A model generated the notes under the pieces. That model was not told where the DNA came from. It saw only the letters and a program-made list of their open reading frames with translations, and did not search any database. The position numbers and the translations under genes are program-made. Positions 1-7,294 of a stretch of 14,497 bases of DNA are shown here, piece by piece. Each line of letters begins with the position of its first letter. Position 1 is the stretch's first letter. Location: NCBI GenBank assembly GCA_934177725.1, contig CAKPPO010000023.1, positions 1 to 14,497 of the forward strand, read 5' to 3'. Origin of the DNA: an uncultured Clostridia bacterium (GTDB lineage: Bacteria > Bacillota > Clostridia > TANB77 > CAG-508).

Positions 1-75
1 TTCGAAAAAATTTTGTAATTCTTTTTCATTTTTAAAATCCTTTTGTTTTAATTCTTTATTTGCTTTTAAAATCAT
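1..75 (-). CDS. N-terminal 25 codons of an unidentified gene downstream of res (partial)
   Basis: An ATG at 73-75 on the minus strand opens a frame that runs off the left edge. It encodes 25 residues beginning MILKANKELKQKDF, rich in Lys, Glu and Asn. A GGGGAC-like ribosome binding site lies a few bases upstream, so this is a real start. The gene follows res by about 55 bp in the same direction and could belong to the restriction operon. The wording of the N-terminus resembles, from memory, proteins with a PD-(D/E)XK-like nuclease fold and a DUF5655 domain that often sit near restriction genes. Too little is present to assign a function. Confidence 0.5.
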   Translation of the reverse strand, partial: MILKANKELKQKDFKNEKELQNFFE

Positions 76-129
76 AACTTGTCCCCTTTATTAAAAATTT
101 TTGAATGCTATAAATATTGTATTAATTCT

Positions 130-2784
130 TTATTCTACAGCATAATATTCTGACAAATATTTGAATGTTGATCTTGATGATATTTTGCTTGCAGGTATAA
201 ATACATGTATCCATTTTTTATTTCCAGTTTCTTCTGCCCATTTAGAAACTAATTTACAATATTCTATAGATTTCTGTTTTTTAGCAAGTACATCTGGATC
301 ATTTAGCTTATCATCACCTTTTACTTCGACTAAATAAATAATTTTTGCAGTTTCTATTACAAAATCAGGTTCATAACTCTTTCCATCATTATATGTTATA
401 TTAAAGTCTATAGGTGATGGTCTTAACCATTTTTCTACGAAATTAGTTTCTCTTTCTACTATTTTTGCAAGTTGTAATTCAGGCACACTATCAAACTTAG
501 CGGTATCAAACACAGCTCTTTTTATCCCATCAAATAATATTGAAGTTATTCTTCCATCTCTATCAGAATCATAATTATCAAATAGATTCTTTTTTATATT
601 ATATGTATAGTTAGATTGATAATTAATAGGTTTTTCAGCAAATACTTCTTCTTTTATTATTCCTTCATTGCGTACAAAATGCTTTAGCATTTGATTATAT
701 ATTTCAGTTGCTAATTCTTTTTTATACATCATCACTATATTTTTAACTTGCTCATTGTTAAATTCTTTTCTGAATTTATTAATAGCTTGACTTATAAGCT
801 TATATAATAACTCTGATGTTTTTTCATAATCTATTTCTGATTTATTTCTCAATTCTTCTAGAATAGTTTTTTCTGGGCTAACAGCATCAAAATTAATATA
901 TCCGCCCTCCATAATTTCCACTTCTGAAGCATCAATTAAATTCTGTAACAATAACTTATTGTCAATAGGTTTTTGATTAAATTTTGATGTATCTAGATCA
1001 AAGTCATCAAAATAATACTCTCCTTCTTCTCTCTCAGTTTTTATTTTTGGTATTAAAATAAATTGATTGTTTGATTCTTTTTCTGCTTTTTCTATAGCTT
1101 TATTCATCCAGCTTTCTATAGGATTTCTGTTTTCTTCAAAAATTCTGCCTAAATCTTCATTATTTTTTATTTCTTCTTCTATTTGTTTTTTTATTGTATT
1201 TCTACTTTCTTCTGTCATTTTATTTTCATTATTATATACATACTCTGTAATTTTATCCTTAACAAGTTCATTAATACTATTAGAAAAAGTATATTTTTCA
1301 TCATCCTCTCTTACTTGTAACAATCCTCTTAATTCATCTTGTTCTTCTGTCAAGTCTAAAGCTAATTGTGTATAAGTAAATTTCTCATCTTCAACTTCTT
1401 CCACTTTAATAACATTTCCTAATTTAAATATTGAATTTCCCTTTTGTGCTTCATCAAGTATCTCTTGAAATTTATCGTGTGCTGTTAGCATTACGCTATC
1501 AATTTCCTTGTCTCCAGTTCTTTCTCCATATGGCAATCTTAAACCTCTACCTACCATTTGTTCTCTCAATATTTTTGAACTTGCAGTCCTTAGTGGAACA
1601 ATAGTATACAAATTATTAACATCCCATCCTTCTTTTAACATGTTAACATGTATTACTATTTCTACCGGATTATCTACTCTTTCTACTTCTAGCAATAATT
1701 TAGTATTTGCTTCTGTTTCGACACCTGACATTTTTGATTCTATTTTTATTGTCTTATATTTATATTTTCCATTTCTAAATTCATCAGATTTTATATATTC
1801 TTCTATTATCTTTGCGTGATTGGTATCTTTGCACACTACAAGCATAAATGGTTTGATTAGTGTTTTGTTATTTACTTTTGAATAAGATGCAAGCTTATTT
1901 TTTATCATCTCATGACATTTTATTCCATCATTTAGCATTAACTTGTCTAATTGCTCATCTCCAAAATGATAAAAATCTATATCTGTCCTTGTAACTGCAA
2001 ACGGTACTCTTGTATATCCATCTTTTATAGCTTCTGATAGTGGATATTCATATACAACATTTTTAAATGCTACTTGTTTATTTTTTATATTCACTATTGG
2101 TGTTGCTGTTAACTCTAATCCTAGTACAGGCTTCAATTCATTTAATGCCGTCATTCCTTTATCAGCTCTATAGTGATGAGATTCATCCATAATTATAACT
2201 AGATCTTTCATCTTTGCAAGTTTATCATAAAAAGACATACCTAAAAATTCATTAAATGCTTTCATTTTTGTTTTATCTTTATCAAATTTTCCAATATTAT
2301 AAACATATATATTCACTTCTGAGTCAAATAAAGATATATTCTTATTTGCATAATCATCATCAGCAATTACTTTTGGTGGATTACCAAAACATCCTAATCC
2401 TTTAAATACATATTTAGGATTATCTGGATTACCTAAATCTGCTTTAAGCTTCTCGTATATTGTTGTTCCTGGTGCTACTACAAGAAAATTTTTTATGCCA
2501 TAATTAGTATATAAATAAGTTATAAATGCTCCCATTAGTCTCGTTTTTCCAACTCCTGTTGCTAATGCAAATGTTAAAGAAATGAATTTTCTTTCAAAAT
2601 CCGTGCATATTGGATACTTACTATGTATTATATTTAATATTTCTTCTATATTTTTATTATTCATTAAATTGGTATCATTAATTATATCTTCTAATATTTT
2701 TAATGATTTTTCTTGAGGATTTCTTAATGACATTACTCCTGAAATATAATCAGTCGTATATTGCATAAAATTCATATTATTCAT
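130..2784 (-). CDS. res: Type III restriction enzyme, Res (helicase-nuclease) subunit
   Basis: This is the restriction subunit of a type III R-M system. With the Mod subunit it translocates on or signals along DNA using ATP, and cleaves unmethylated foreign DNA. Counting from the most upstream ATG (2805, 891 aa), the superfamily 2 motifs are Walker A ATGVGKT at 82-88, the DEAH-like box DESH at 207-210, TATP at 233-236 and a motif VI VGRGLRLP near 425. A PD-(D/E)XK nuclease follows at the C-terminus, with PD at 813-814 and EVK at 827-829. All catalytic residues appear intact. Three starts are possible. The ATG at 2793 lies only 3 nt from the AGGAGG at 2802-2797. The ATG at 2784 lies 12 nt away and overlaps the mod stop as ATGAATAA, so I prefer 2784 with translational coupling. 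Confidence 0.95.
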   Translation of the reverse strand: MNNMNFMQYTTDYISGVMSLRNPQEKSLKILEDIINDTNLMNNKNIEEILNIIHSKYPICTDFERKFISLTFALATGVGKTRLMGAFITYLYTNYGIKNFLVVAPGTTIYEKLKADLGNPDNPKYVFKGLGCFGNPPKVIADDDYANKNISLFDSEVNIYVYNIGKFDKDKTKMKAFNEFLGMSFYDKLAKMKDLVIIMDESHHYRADKGMTALNELKPVLGLELTATPIVNIKNKQVAFKNVVYEYPLSEAIKDGYTRVPFAVTRTDIDFYHFGDEQLDKLMLNDGIKCHEMIKNKLASYSKVNNKTLIKPFMLVVCKDTNHAKIIEEYIKSDEFRNGKYKYKTIKIESKMSGVETEANTKLLLEVERVDNPVEIVIHVNMLKEGWDVNNLYTIVPLRTASSKILREQMVGRGLRLPYGERTGDKEIDSVMLTAHDKFQEILDEAQKGNSIFKLGNVIKVEEVEDEKFTYTQLALDLTEEQDELRGLLQVREDDEKYTFSNSINELVKDKITEYVYNNENKMTEESRNTIKKQIEEEIKNNEDLGRIFEENRNPIESWMNKAIEKAEKESNNQFILIPKIKTEREEGEYYFDDFDLDTSKFNQKPIDNKLLLQNLIDASEVEIMEGGYINFDAVSPEKTILEELRNKSEIDYEKTSELLYKLISQAINKFRKEFNNEQVKNIVMMYKKELATEIYNQMLKHFVRNEGIIKEEVFAEKPINYQSNYTYNIKKNLFDNYDSDRDGRITSILFDGIKRAVFDTAKFDSVPELQLAKIVERETNFVEKWLRPSPIDFNITYNDGKSYEPDFVIETAKIIYLVEVKGDDKLNDPDVLAKKQKSIEYCKLVSKWAEETGNKKWIHVFIPASKISSRSTFKYLSEYYAVE

Positions 2785-4519
2785 CTTCTTCATATTCCTC
2801 CTCATATTCAGGTGGATTTATTATATTTAAATTATAATTATCTTTTCCAAATTCACATTTAGATAATAACATCTCTGGAATTTTCTTTATTTTTATATTT
2901 TTATATAATCCATCTATTTCTTTATCATATGCTGTACATGCAATCACAAGATATTCTGCATCATTCATTTCTTCTTTTATTTTATTTATATCATTTTTAG
3001 TTACAAATTTTGTAGTTACATATAAATAACTATTTTCATTACCAACAGATTGCTTCCAAAATTTTTCATTTGAAGGATTATATTTAAATCCTTCATGTAG
3101 TGCAACAGCAGCAGCTAACATTTCTGCATTATATTCTTTATTTATAACAGGTTCTCCAAATGAATCAATATTTATTAGCGAAGGAGCTAATTCATAGAAT
3201 TTATATCCTCCACCGCCTTTCCAATTTTCTTCTGTAGTTATTCCTCCTAAGTCTTCTCCTTCTATTATTCTATCAAGTCTAACTTTACAATGAGAATAAC
3301 AATGTTCTCCCATTTCAATTCCAATCCATCTTCTTTCCATTTTTTGTGCCACTGCACAAGTTGTTCCACTTCCTAAGAAAGAATCAAGAACTATATCATT
3401 CTTGTTTGTTGTCATCTTTATAATCCTTTTTACTAATTCTTCTGGTTTTTTTCCGTTTGGGAATTGAACATTTCCTTCTTTGGTAAGATTATTATATTGA
3501 ATATCATCCCACAAATTTCCCATATTATCTAATTTGTATATTTCTTTTTCACCAATATTAACAACATCTCTTAACCAAGCAATTAAATTATTATCTTTGT
3601 ATAAAGATCTAATCATTCTTCCTGCATTTTTTCCCTTTATTGGAACATATTCTATACTAAAAAAACCATTTCCATTATTATATTCTTTAGTTTCTTCAAT
3701 CACCTTTGTCCTAATTGAAGTCTGCGCATTAGTTGTTCTAAAGATTTTATCTATATTATCATAGTATGCTTTTTTAATATCTCCATTATATAATTCATTT
3801 GCTAACTGATTTATAGAGCAAACTTCTACTTCTTCATGCTTAAACAATTTTATTGTGTCTCCATTTCCTGCTTTAAATTCTTTAACAAATTTTCCTTCAT
3901 CTATTTTTCTCAAAACGGAAGTATACTTCCAACTTTTTCCTTGTTCTTTATAAGAATCTATATATGACATTAATTCCTGTTTTTTTTGTGGAACAACATT
4001 TATATTAAATTTACTAATATCTTTTGCATAGAACAATATATATTCTATATTATCTTGCAAACTTTTCCCTAGATTACTTCCACTTACTCCTGCTATTTTT
4101 GTTTTTACAGAAATAATATTTATAAAATTATTTCGTCCAAATATTTCGTCCATTATTACTTTTAAATATGCCATTTCAACAGCATCAATTTGTATACATA
4201 TTGCCCCATCATCACTTAATAGTTTTTTAAATATATCTATCCTTTTTTTCATTAAATTAAGCCATATTGAATGTTCTATATTATCATCATAATGTTCAAA
4301 TGCACTCCCTGTATTATATGGCGGATCTATATATATACATTTAATTTTATTAGTATAATTATTTTCTAATGCCTTAAGTGCTAATAAATTATCTCCATGA
4401 ATTAATACATTTCCTGAATTATCTCCATAGGATTTACTTTTATCTTCTATTAATATTCTTGGTTCTATATTTATTTTCTCGTTTTTCCCCACCCATGTTA
4501 ACTCTAATTTATTTGCCAT
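2777..4519 (-). CDS. mod: Type III DNA methyltransferase, Mod subunit
   Basis: This amino-methyltransferase uses S-adenosylmethionine to methylate its recognition site. In type III systems Mod also provides sequence recognition for Res. Counting from the upstream GTG at 4528, the catalytic motif IV DPPYNTG is at 68-74 and the AdoMet-binding motif LDSFLGSGTT at 381-390. Motif IV before motif I is the beta-class order usual for type III Mod. The roughly 300 residues between them hold the variable target-recognition region, so the site cannot be predicted. The GTG at 4528 abuts the AGGAG, whereas the ATG at 4519 lies 8 nt from it, so 4519 is the likelier start (580 aa). It is first in an operon with res and overlaps it by 8 bp. 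I saw no simple-sequence repeat that would make it phase-variable. Confidence 0.95.
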   Translation of the reverse strand: MANKLELTWVGKNEKINIEPRILIEDKSKSYGDNSGNVLIHGDNLLALKALENNYTNKIKCIYIDPPYNTGSAFEHYDDNIEHSIWLNLMKKRIDIFKKLLSDDGAICIQIDAVEMAYLKVIMDEIFGRNNFINIISVKTKIAGVSGSNLGKSLQDNIEYILFYAKDISKFNINVVPQKKQELMSYIDSYKEQGKSWKYTSVLRKIDEGKFVKEFKAGNGDTIKLFKHEEVEVCSINQLANELYNGDIKKAYYDNIDKIFRTTNAQTSIRTKVIEETKEYNNGNGFFSIEYVPIKGKNAGRMIRSLYKDNNLIAWLRDVVNIGEKEIYKLDNMGNLWDDIQYNNLTKEGNVQFPNGKKPEELVKRIIKMTTNKNDIVLDSFLGSGTTCAVAQKMERRWIGIEMGEHCYSHCKVRLDRIIEGEDLGGITTEENWKGGGGYKFYELAPSLINIDSFGEPVINKEYNAEMLAAAVALHEGFKYNPSNEKFWKQSVGNENSYLYVTTKFVTKNDINKIKEEMNDAEYLVIACTAYDKEIDGLYKNIKIKKIPEMLLSKCEFGKDNYNLNIINPPEYEEEYEEDE

Positions 4520-4557
4520 TTTATTCACTCCTAAATTTTATAATAACTCTAGTATAT

Positions 4558-4586
4558 TTTATATCATAAAATGACAATTTTCTCAA
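4558..4586 (-). promoter_or_regulatory. Predicted sigma-A promoter of the mod-res operon
   Basis: On the minus strand, a -35 TTGAGA (4586-4581) and a -10 TATAAA (4563-4558) are separated by 17 bp. Each matches the consensus at five of six positions. It sits about 40 bp upstream of the mod ATG. Confidence 0.6.
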
Positions 4587-4587
4587 C

Positions 4588-4615
4588 AAATAATTGTAAA
4601 TATTTACAATTATTT
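4588..4615. repeat. 28-bp perfect palindrome between the 197-aa gene and mod
   Basis: All 14 base pairs match around a centre at 4601/4602. The left part is AAATAATTGTAAAT and the right part is its exact complement. It overlaps the stop codon of the gene ending at 4610 and lies 2 bp upstream of the mod -35 box. It could end transcription of the upstream gene, although it has only one G-C pair per arm, or serve as an operator for mod. Confidence 0.75.
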
Positions 4616-5203
4616 TCTATGAAAAAAATGATCATATGGATAACCTGCTTTAATATACAACTCTGTTAACTCCATTTTATATTTTTCTAATAATTCTAAA
4701 TACTTTTGCTTAAAAACATTTTTACAAATCCATTCAACTCCTTTTCTTGAAATAATAACTTTATTATTATCTAAATATTTATAATTACTAAATCCCTTAT
4801 CACACATTTTCTTAATTGCTTTTCTTATACTAGATTCTGCTCTATTAAAATAGTTTTCTAATTGTTTTATATCCATATCTTCATTCCACCAATTTTTATT
4901 GCGTTCTACTTCCAAAAAATCTTCATACAATTTAATTCTGGTTTCAAAAAATTCTACATCAGCATCTATTAAAGATTTTTCTTTCTCAAAATACACAAAT
5001 TTTATCCAGTAATACCCTTCTACTAAAATAAAATATTTTCTACTTCTTATTTTTTCACTTCTCCATCTGCAAGTTGGATGTTTTTTTAACATAACATCTA
5101 CAGCTTTTCTTAAATCTACATGCTTTACTTCTTTACCATGTTTAGTTGTTGTTCCTAATAACTTTAATCTTTTTAAAATTTTATCATATGATAAAAAAAA
5201 CAC
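4610..5203 (-). CDS. Uncharacterised 197-aa element protein, probably 5'-frameshifted
   Basis: I do not recognise this family. The product is basic and helical, with no signal peptide or membrane segment. Residues around 108-150 (DIKQLENYFNRAESSIRKAI) look like a helix-turn-helix or winged-helix segment, so DNA binding is possible. The frame itself has no convincing start. Its first candidate is a GTG at 5203 with no ribosome binding site and an in-frame stop (TAG) two codons upstream. A good start (AAGGAAG plus ATG at 5234 or 5240) lies just upstream in another frame. Removing one base from the 8-A run at 5193-5200 joins the two into a protein starting MWRDSEQILDSVF and continuing into SYDKILKRLK. 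The gene lies between the replication genes and the R-M operon, and its stop is inside the 28-bp palindrome. Confidence 0.7.
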   Translation of the reverse strand: MFFLSYDKILKRLKLLGTTTKHGKEVKHVDLRKAVDVMLKKHPTCRWRSEKIRSRKYFILVEGYYWIKFVYFEKEKSLIDADVEFFETRIKLYEDFLEVERNKNWWNEDMDIKQLENYFNRAESSIRKAIKKMCDKGFSNYKYLDNNKVIISRKGVEWICKNVFKQKYLELLEKYKMELTELYIKAGYPYDHFFHRK

Positions 5204-5240
5204 TATCTAAAATTTGTTCTGAATCTCTCCACATTTTCAT
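5193..5240 (-). other. Out-of-frame 5' end and A8/T8 slippery tract of the 4610-5203 gene
   Basis: ATGs at 5240 and 5234 follow AAGGAAG (5249-5243). The second is at the ideal 8-nt distance. The frame reads MKMWRDSEQILDSVFFII and then stops just after a run of eight T on the minus strand (5200-5193). One T fewer would fuse it to the long downstream frame. This may be a fixed frameshift, a phase-variable tract or a sequencing error. Confidence 0.6.
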
Positions 5241-5260
5241 CACTTCCTTGCTATAAAAAT

Positions 5261-5439
5261 TTATTAATGCTAGTTTACGAAACATTAATAATTAGCAAAA
5301 TTTATTTTGCTCGAATATAGGTGGCATTTTTTTATGCCCAATATTCGCCAGCGTGGTGTTTTGACACCCTTTTCGCTGTTTAGGGCAAAATGCCCTAATA
5401 CCCTTTTTGCTCTCCGAGGGATAATTTTTTATAAAAAAT
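5261..5439. repeat. Cluster of six inverted repeats; candidate oriT or replication origin
   Basis: This gene-free stretch holds six hairpins. They are: 9 bp TTATTAATG (5261-5269/5283-5291); 7 bp AGCAAAA (5294-5300/5305-5311); a two-part stem CGAATAT plus GGCAT (5312-5347); a two-part stem CAGCG plus GGTGT (5349-5378); 8 bp TTAGGGCA with a 3-nt loop (5380-5398); and an AT-only stem, ATTTTTT, at 5424-5439. The central part is richer in G+C than its surroundings. It sits beside the replication genes. Stacked stems of this kind are usual at origins of transfer or replication, but no relaxase or initiator in the window identifies which. The rest of the gap, 5440-5570, is AT-rich with only the hairpin at 5556-5590. 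Confidence 0.55.
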
Positions 5440-5555
5440 CTCTTATTTTTATTTTAAATAATTGCAAAAAAGCTCAAATTTCTAAATTAAAAACATGAAC
5501 TTTTTTGCTTTACTTTTATGTATAAATATTTTATAATTATATTAGTTTTTGGATT

Positions 5556-5590
5556 AAGTTAGTATTTAGTTTAGTCGCTTATACTAACTT
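5556..5590. repeat. 10-bp inverted repeat straddling the helicase-loader stop
   Basis: The arms AAGTTAGTAT (5556-5565) and ATACTAACTT (5581-5590) are perfect complements with a 15-nt loop that contains the stop codon of the minus-strand gene. The T-run follows on the plus strand, so it is not a typical terminator for that gene. It could still stabilise the mRNA end or terminate plus-strand readthrough. Confidence 0.5.
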
Positions 5591-6407
5591 TTTTCTTTTC
5601 ATTTTCATCATATTTTTTTAGTTCAATTCCATAGCAAAATTGATATAACTTTTCAATAACATCTTCAGCTAATTCTTCATCTTCACTTTGATAAAATCTA
5701 TCTAATAAGCTCTCTTTATCAAATCTAGTTGTTACTATAATTGGTAATTTATTTTCATTTCTATTTTCTATAATTGTATATAATTTTTCTAATGCCCAGC
5801 TACTAATTCTTTCTGTTCCTAAATCATCAATTATAAGCATATCAACCTTAGAATATAATTCAATTATGTCTTTTTCTTTACTCGAAAAATCTTTAAAAGT
5901 ATCTTTAATTACATCCAGCAATAAAATTAGTCTTCCCATTAAAACTAGCATATCTTTTTCAGTTAGTTTATTTAAAATAGCTGTTGCTAAATGTGTTTTC
6001 CCTGTTCCTGACTTTCCAGTAATAATAAGTCCATTTTTTTGATTTTTATTTATACATTTTTGTGTAAAATCTTTTGCAATTTTTACTTCTTTTTCATTAT
6101 TTTCTGTTATTATAAAATTTTCCAATTGATAATCTTGTATTCGGTTACTAATATAATTTTGTATATAGAATTGCCTAATCATTTGTTCAAAATGTTTCCT
6201 TTTCTTTTGTATTTCTTCTTTTAAATCTATTTCATTCCAATAAGCCTTTGACTTTTTACAATCACATCTTTCATACTCTATTGAAGTTAAAGGCATATTT
6301 GCATATAAATAATCTAAACCTATTGGTTTTAAATTTTTTCCACAGAATTTACATTTATTGTGGAAAATCTTGTCTTTAGAATTATATTTCATATTTTCTA
6401 AATCCAT
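5571..6407 (-). CDS. DnaC/IstB-like ATPase, putative helicase loader
   Basis: This AAA+ ATPase of the DnaC/DnaI type would load the host replicative helicase at the element's origin. The 278-residue product has an N-terminal zinc-ribbon-like set of cysteines (C19, C22, C48, C50), Walker A GKSGTGKT at 131-138, Walker B LIIDDLG at 191-197 and a sensor-1-like IVTTRFD at 224-230. These features, and a partner replisome organiser directly upstream, are typical of phage and integrative-element replication modules rather than of an IS21 IstB, and no istA-type transposase is nearby. Its ATG lies inside the end of the upstream gene (26-bp overlap), with a weak purine-rich ribosome binding site, so translation is probably coupled. 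Confidence 0.88.
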   Translation of the reverse strand: MDLENMKYNSKDKIFHNKCKFCGKNLKPIGLDYLYANMPLTSIEYERCDCKKSKAYWNEIDLKEEIQKKRKHFEQMIRQFYIQNYISNRIQDYQLENFIITENNEKEVKIAKDFTQKCINKNQKNGLIITGKSGTGKTHLATAILNKLTEKDMLVLMGRLILLLDVIKDTFKDFSSKEKDIIELYSKVDMLIIDDLGTERISSWALEKLYTIIENRNENKLPIIVTTRFDKESLLDRFYQSEDEELAEDVIEKLYQFCYGIELKKYDENEKKKVSISD

Positions 6408-6918
6408 TTGTGTTCTCTTCTTCCTTTCTTATTTCTTTTTTCTTATCTTCTTTATTCTTAATTCTTATTTCTTTATTCTTTTTTTCTTCTCCGTTACATA
6501 ACGTTACTGTAACATCACTTTTTTCATTTTCACTTTTCTTTTTTTCACGATATTTTTGTTGCCTTAATCTAGCTTGTTCCTTGTATTTTTCATAAGTTTC
6601 AATACTTTGATATTCATTCCAGTTTTTTATTTTGTACACATTGCTATCTAAAGTAATCATATCTAATTCTAAAAATTTCTTAATAATTTCTTGCATTTTT
6701 TCTTCAGACTTTCCCATAATCTTCGAAAAATATTCTATTGTCATTGTTTTATTATCAGTTATTAATAATTTTCCTTCTTTATTACATTCCATAGCTAAAA
6801 TTAATAATTGAAGCCATACTCTAATATATGTATCTCCATCAGGCTCTTTCAGTAATATTTGAATTTTCCTATTTGCAAATAAATTTACATCAATTTTTAA
6901 CCATTGTATTTTATGCAT
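6382..6918 (-). CDS. Phage-type replisome organiser (N-terminal domain protein)
   Basis: The N-terminal 110 residues (KIQWLKIDVNLFANRKIQIL and on to KNWNEYQ) match the winged-helix domain found at the start of phage replisome organisers and DnaD-like initiators, which bind origin DNA and recruit the helicase loader. A low-complexity basic and acidic tail (about 110-170) follows. There is no DnaD C-terminal domain, so the protein is short for the family (178 aa) and may rely on the next gene product. AGGAGG lies just before the ATG at 6918. It overlaps the helicase-loader gene by 26 bp and follows the excisionase-like gene by about 30 bp, so the three probably share a transcript. Confidence 0.82.
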   Translation of the reverse strand: MHKIQWLKIDVNLFANRKIQILLKEPDGDTYIRVWLQLLILAMECNKEGKLLITDNKTMTIEYFSKIMGKSEEKMQEIIKKFLELDMITLDSNVYKIKNWNEYQSIETYEKYKEQARLRQQKYREKKKSENEKSDVTVTLCNGEEKKNKEIRIKNKEDKKKEIRKEEENTNGFRKYEI

Positions 6919-6946
6919 TTCCTCCTTTCCTCTCTTTCTTTAAAAT

Positions 6947-7144
6947 TTAATTCATAGATTGTAATTCCATGTTTTTTAAATATTCATCTAGTGCTTGTAC
7001 TCTAAATAAATATTTTCCACCAACTTTACAATATGGAATTTGTTTTTTTCTTACCAGTTGATTAATTAACCAATATGAAATGCCTAAATACTCTGATGCT
7101 TCTTTCATCGTTAGTGTTGTTCTTTGAACTTTTTGTACTTCCAT
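6947..7144 (-). CDS. Excisionase-like helix-turn-helix protein
   Basis: This 65-residue protein consists almost wholly of a MerR-like helix-turn-helix of the excisionase type. TMKEASEYLGISYWLINQLV forms the helices, and the wing has the usual KVGGKYLFRVQALDEYLK pattern. Such proteins bend att DNA and turn the integrase towards excision, or act as small transcription factors. A strong AGGAGGT ribosome binding site precedes the ATG. Its promoter lies in the shared 7145-7294 region and carries a GTTAAC palindrome, like that of the integrase gene far to the right. The separation of xis from int by 4 kb is notable but fits joint control. Confidence 0.82.
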   Translation of the reverse strand: MEVQKVQRTTLTMKEASEYLGISYWLINQLVRKKQIPYCKVGGKYLFRVQALDEYLKNMELQSMN

Positions 7145-7170
7145 AGTACCACCTCCTGTTTTTTTTGCAA

Positions 7171-7227
7171 ATTTGCATTGACTTTTGTTAACATTTGCAT
7201 TATACTGTGAATAGTTAACTATGTAAA
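7171..7227. promoter_or_regulatory. Overlapping divergent promoters with GTTAAC operators (xis-like and DUF6076 genes)
   Basis: The plus-strand promoter has -35 TTGACT (7178-7183), a 17-bp spacer and -10 TATACT (7201-7206). The minus-strand promoter has -35 TTTACA (7227-7222), a 17-bp spacer and -10 TATAAT (7204-7199). The two -10 boxes overlap, so the promoters compete. GTTAAC lies in each spacer, at 7187-7192 and at 7214-7219, the latter inside the palindrome ATAGTTAACTAT. Two more GTTAAC copies lie at 7254-7259 and 7280-7285. ATTTGCATT is directly repeated at 7171 and 7193, 22 bp apart. Confidence 0.72.
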
Positions 7228-7294
7228 TACTTTTTTGTTTCTTTTGATAGCAGGTTAACTTTTAATATTTTTTATATTTGTTAACGGAGGAGTT

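Noticed and set aside
1067..1819. Open frames on the plus strand inside res (1067-1375 and 1508-1819)
   Set aside because: They are antisense to a well-supported gene with intact motifs, have low-complexity Ser/Leu/Ile/Phe content and no ribosome binding site.
5261..5439. CRISPR array
   Set aside because: The repeats are inverted, differ from each other and are not regularly spaced, and there are no cas genes.
5307..5498. 63-codon plus-strand frame in the inverted-repeat region
   Set aside because: It runs through at least four hairpins, has no ribosome binding site, and its product looks like translated repeat sequence.
5571..6407. IS21 IstB transposition helper
   Set aside because: There is no IstA transposase or IS ends nearby. 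The zinc-ribbon N-terminus and the adjacent replisome organiser fit a helicase loader better.
6400..6560. Long pyrimidine-rich stretch on the plus strand
   Set aside because: It is explained by the Lys/Glu-rich tail of the replisome organiser on the opposite strand.
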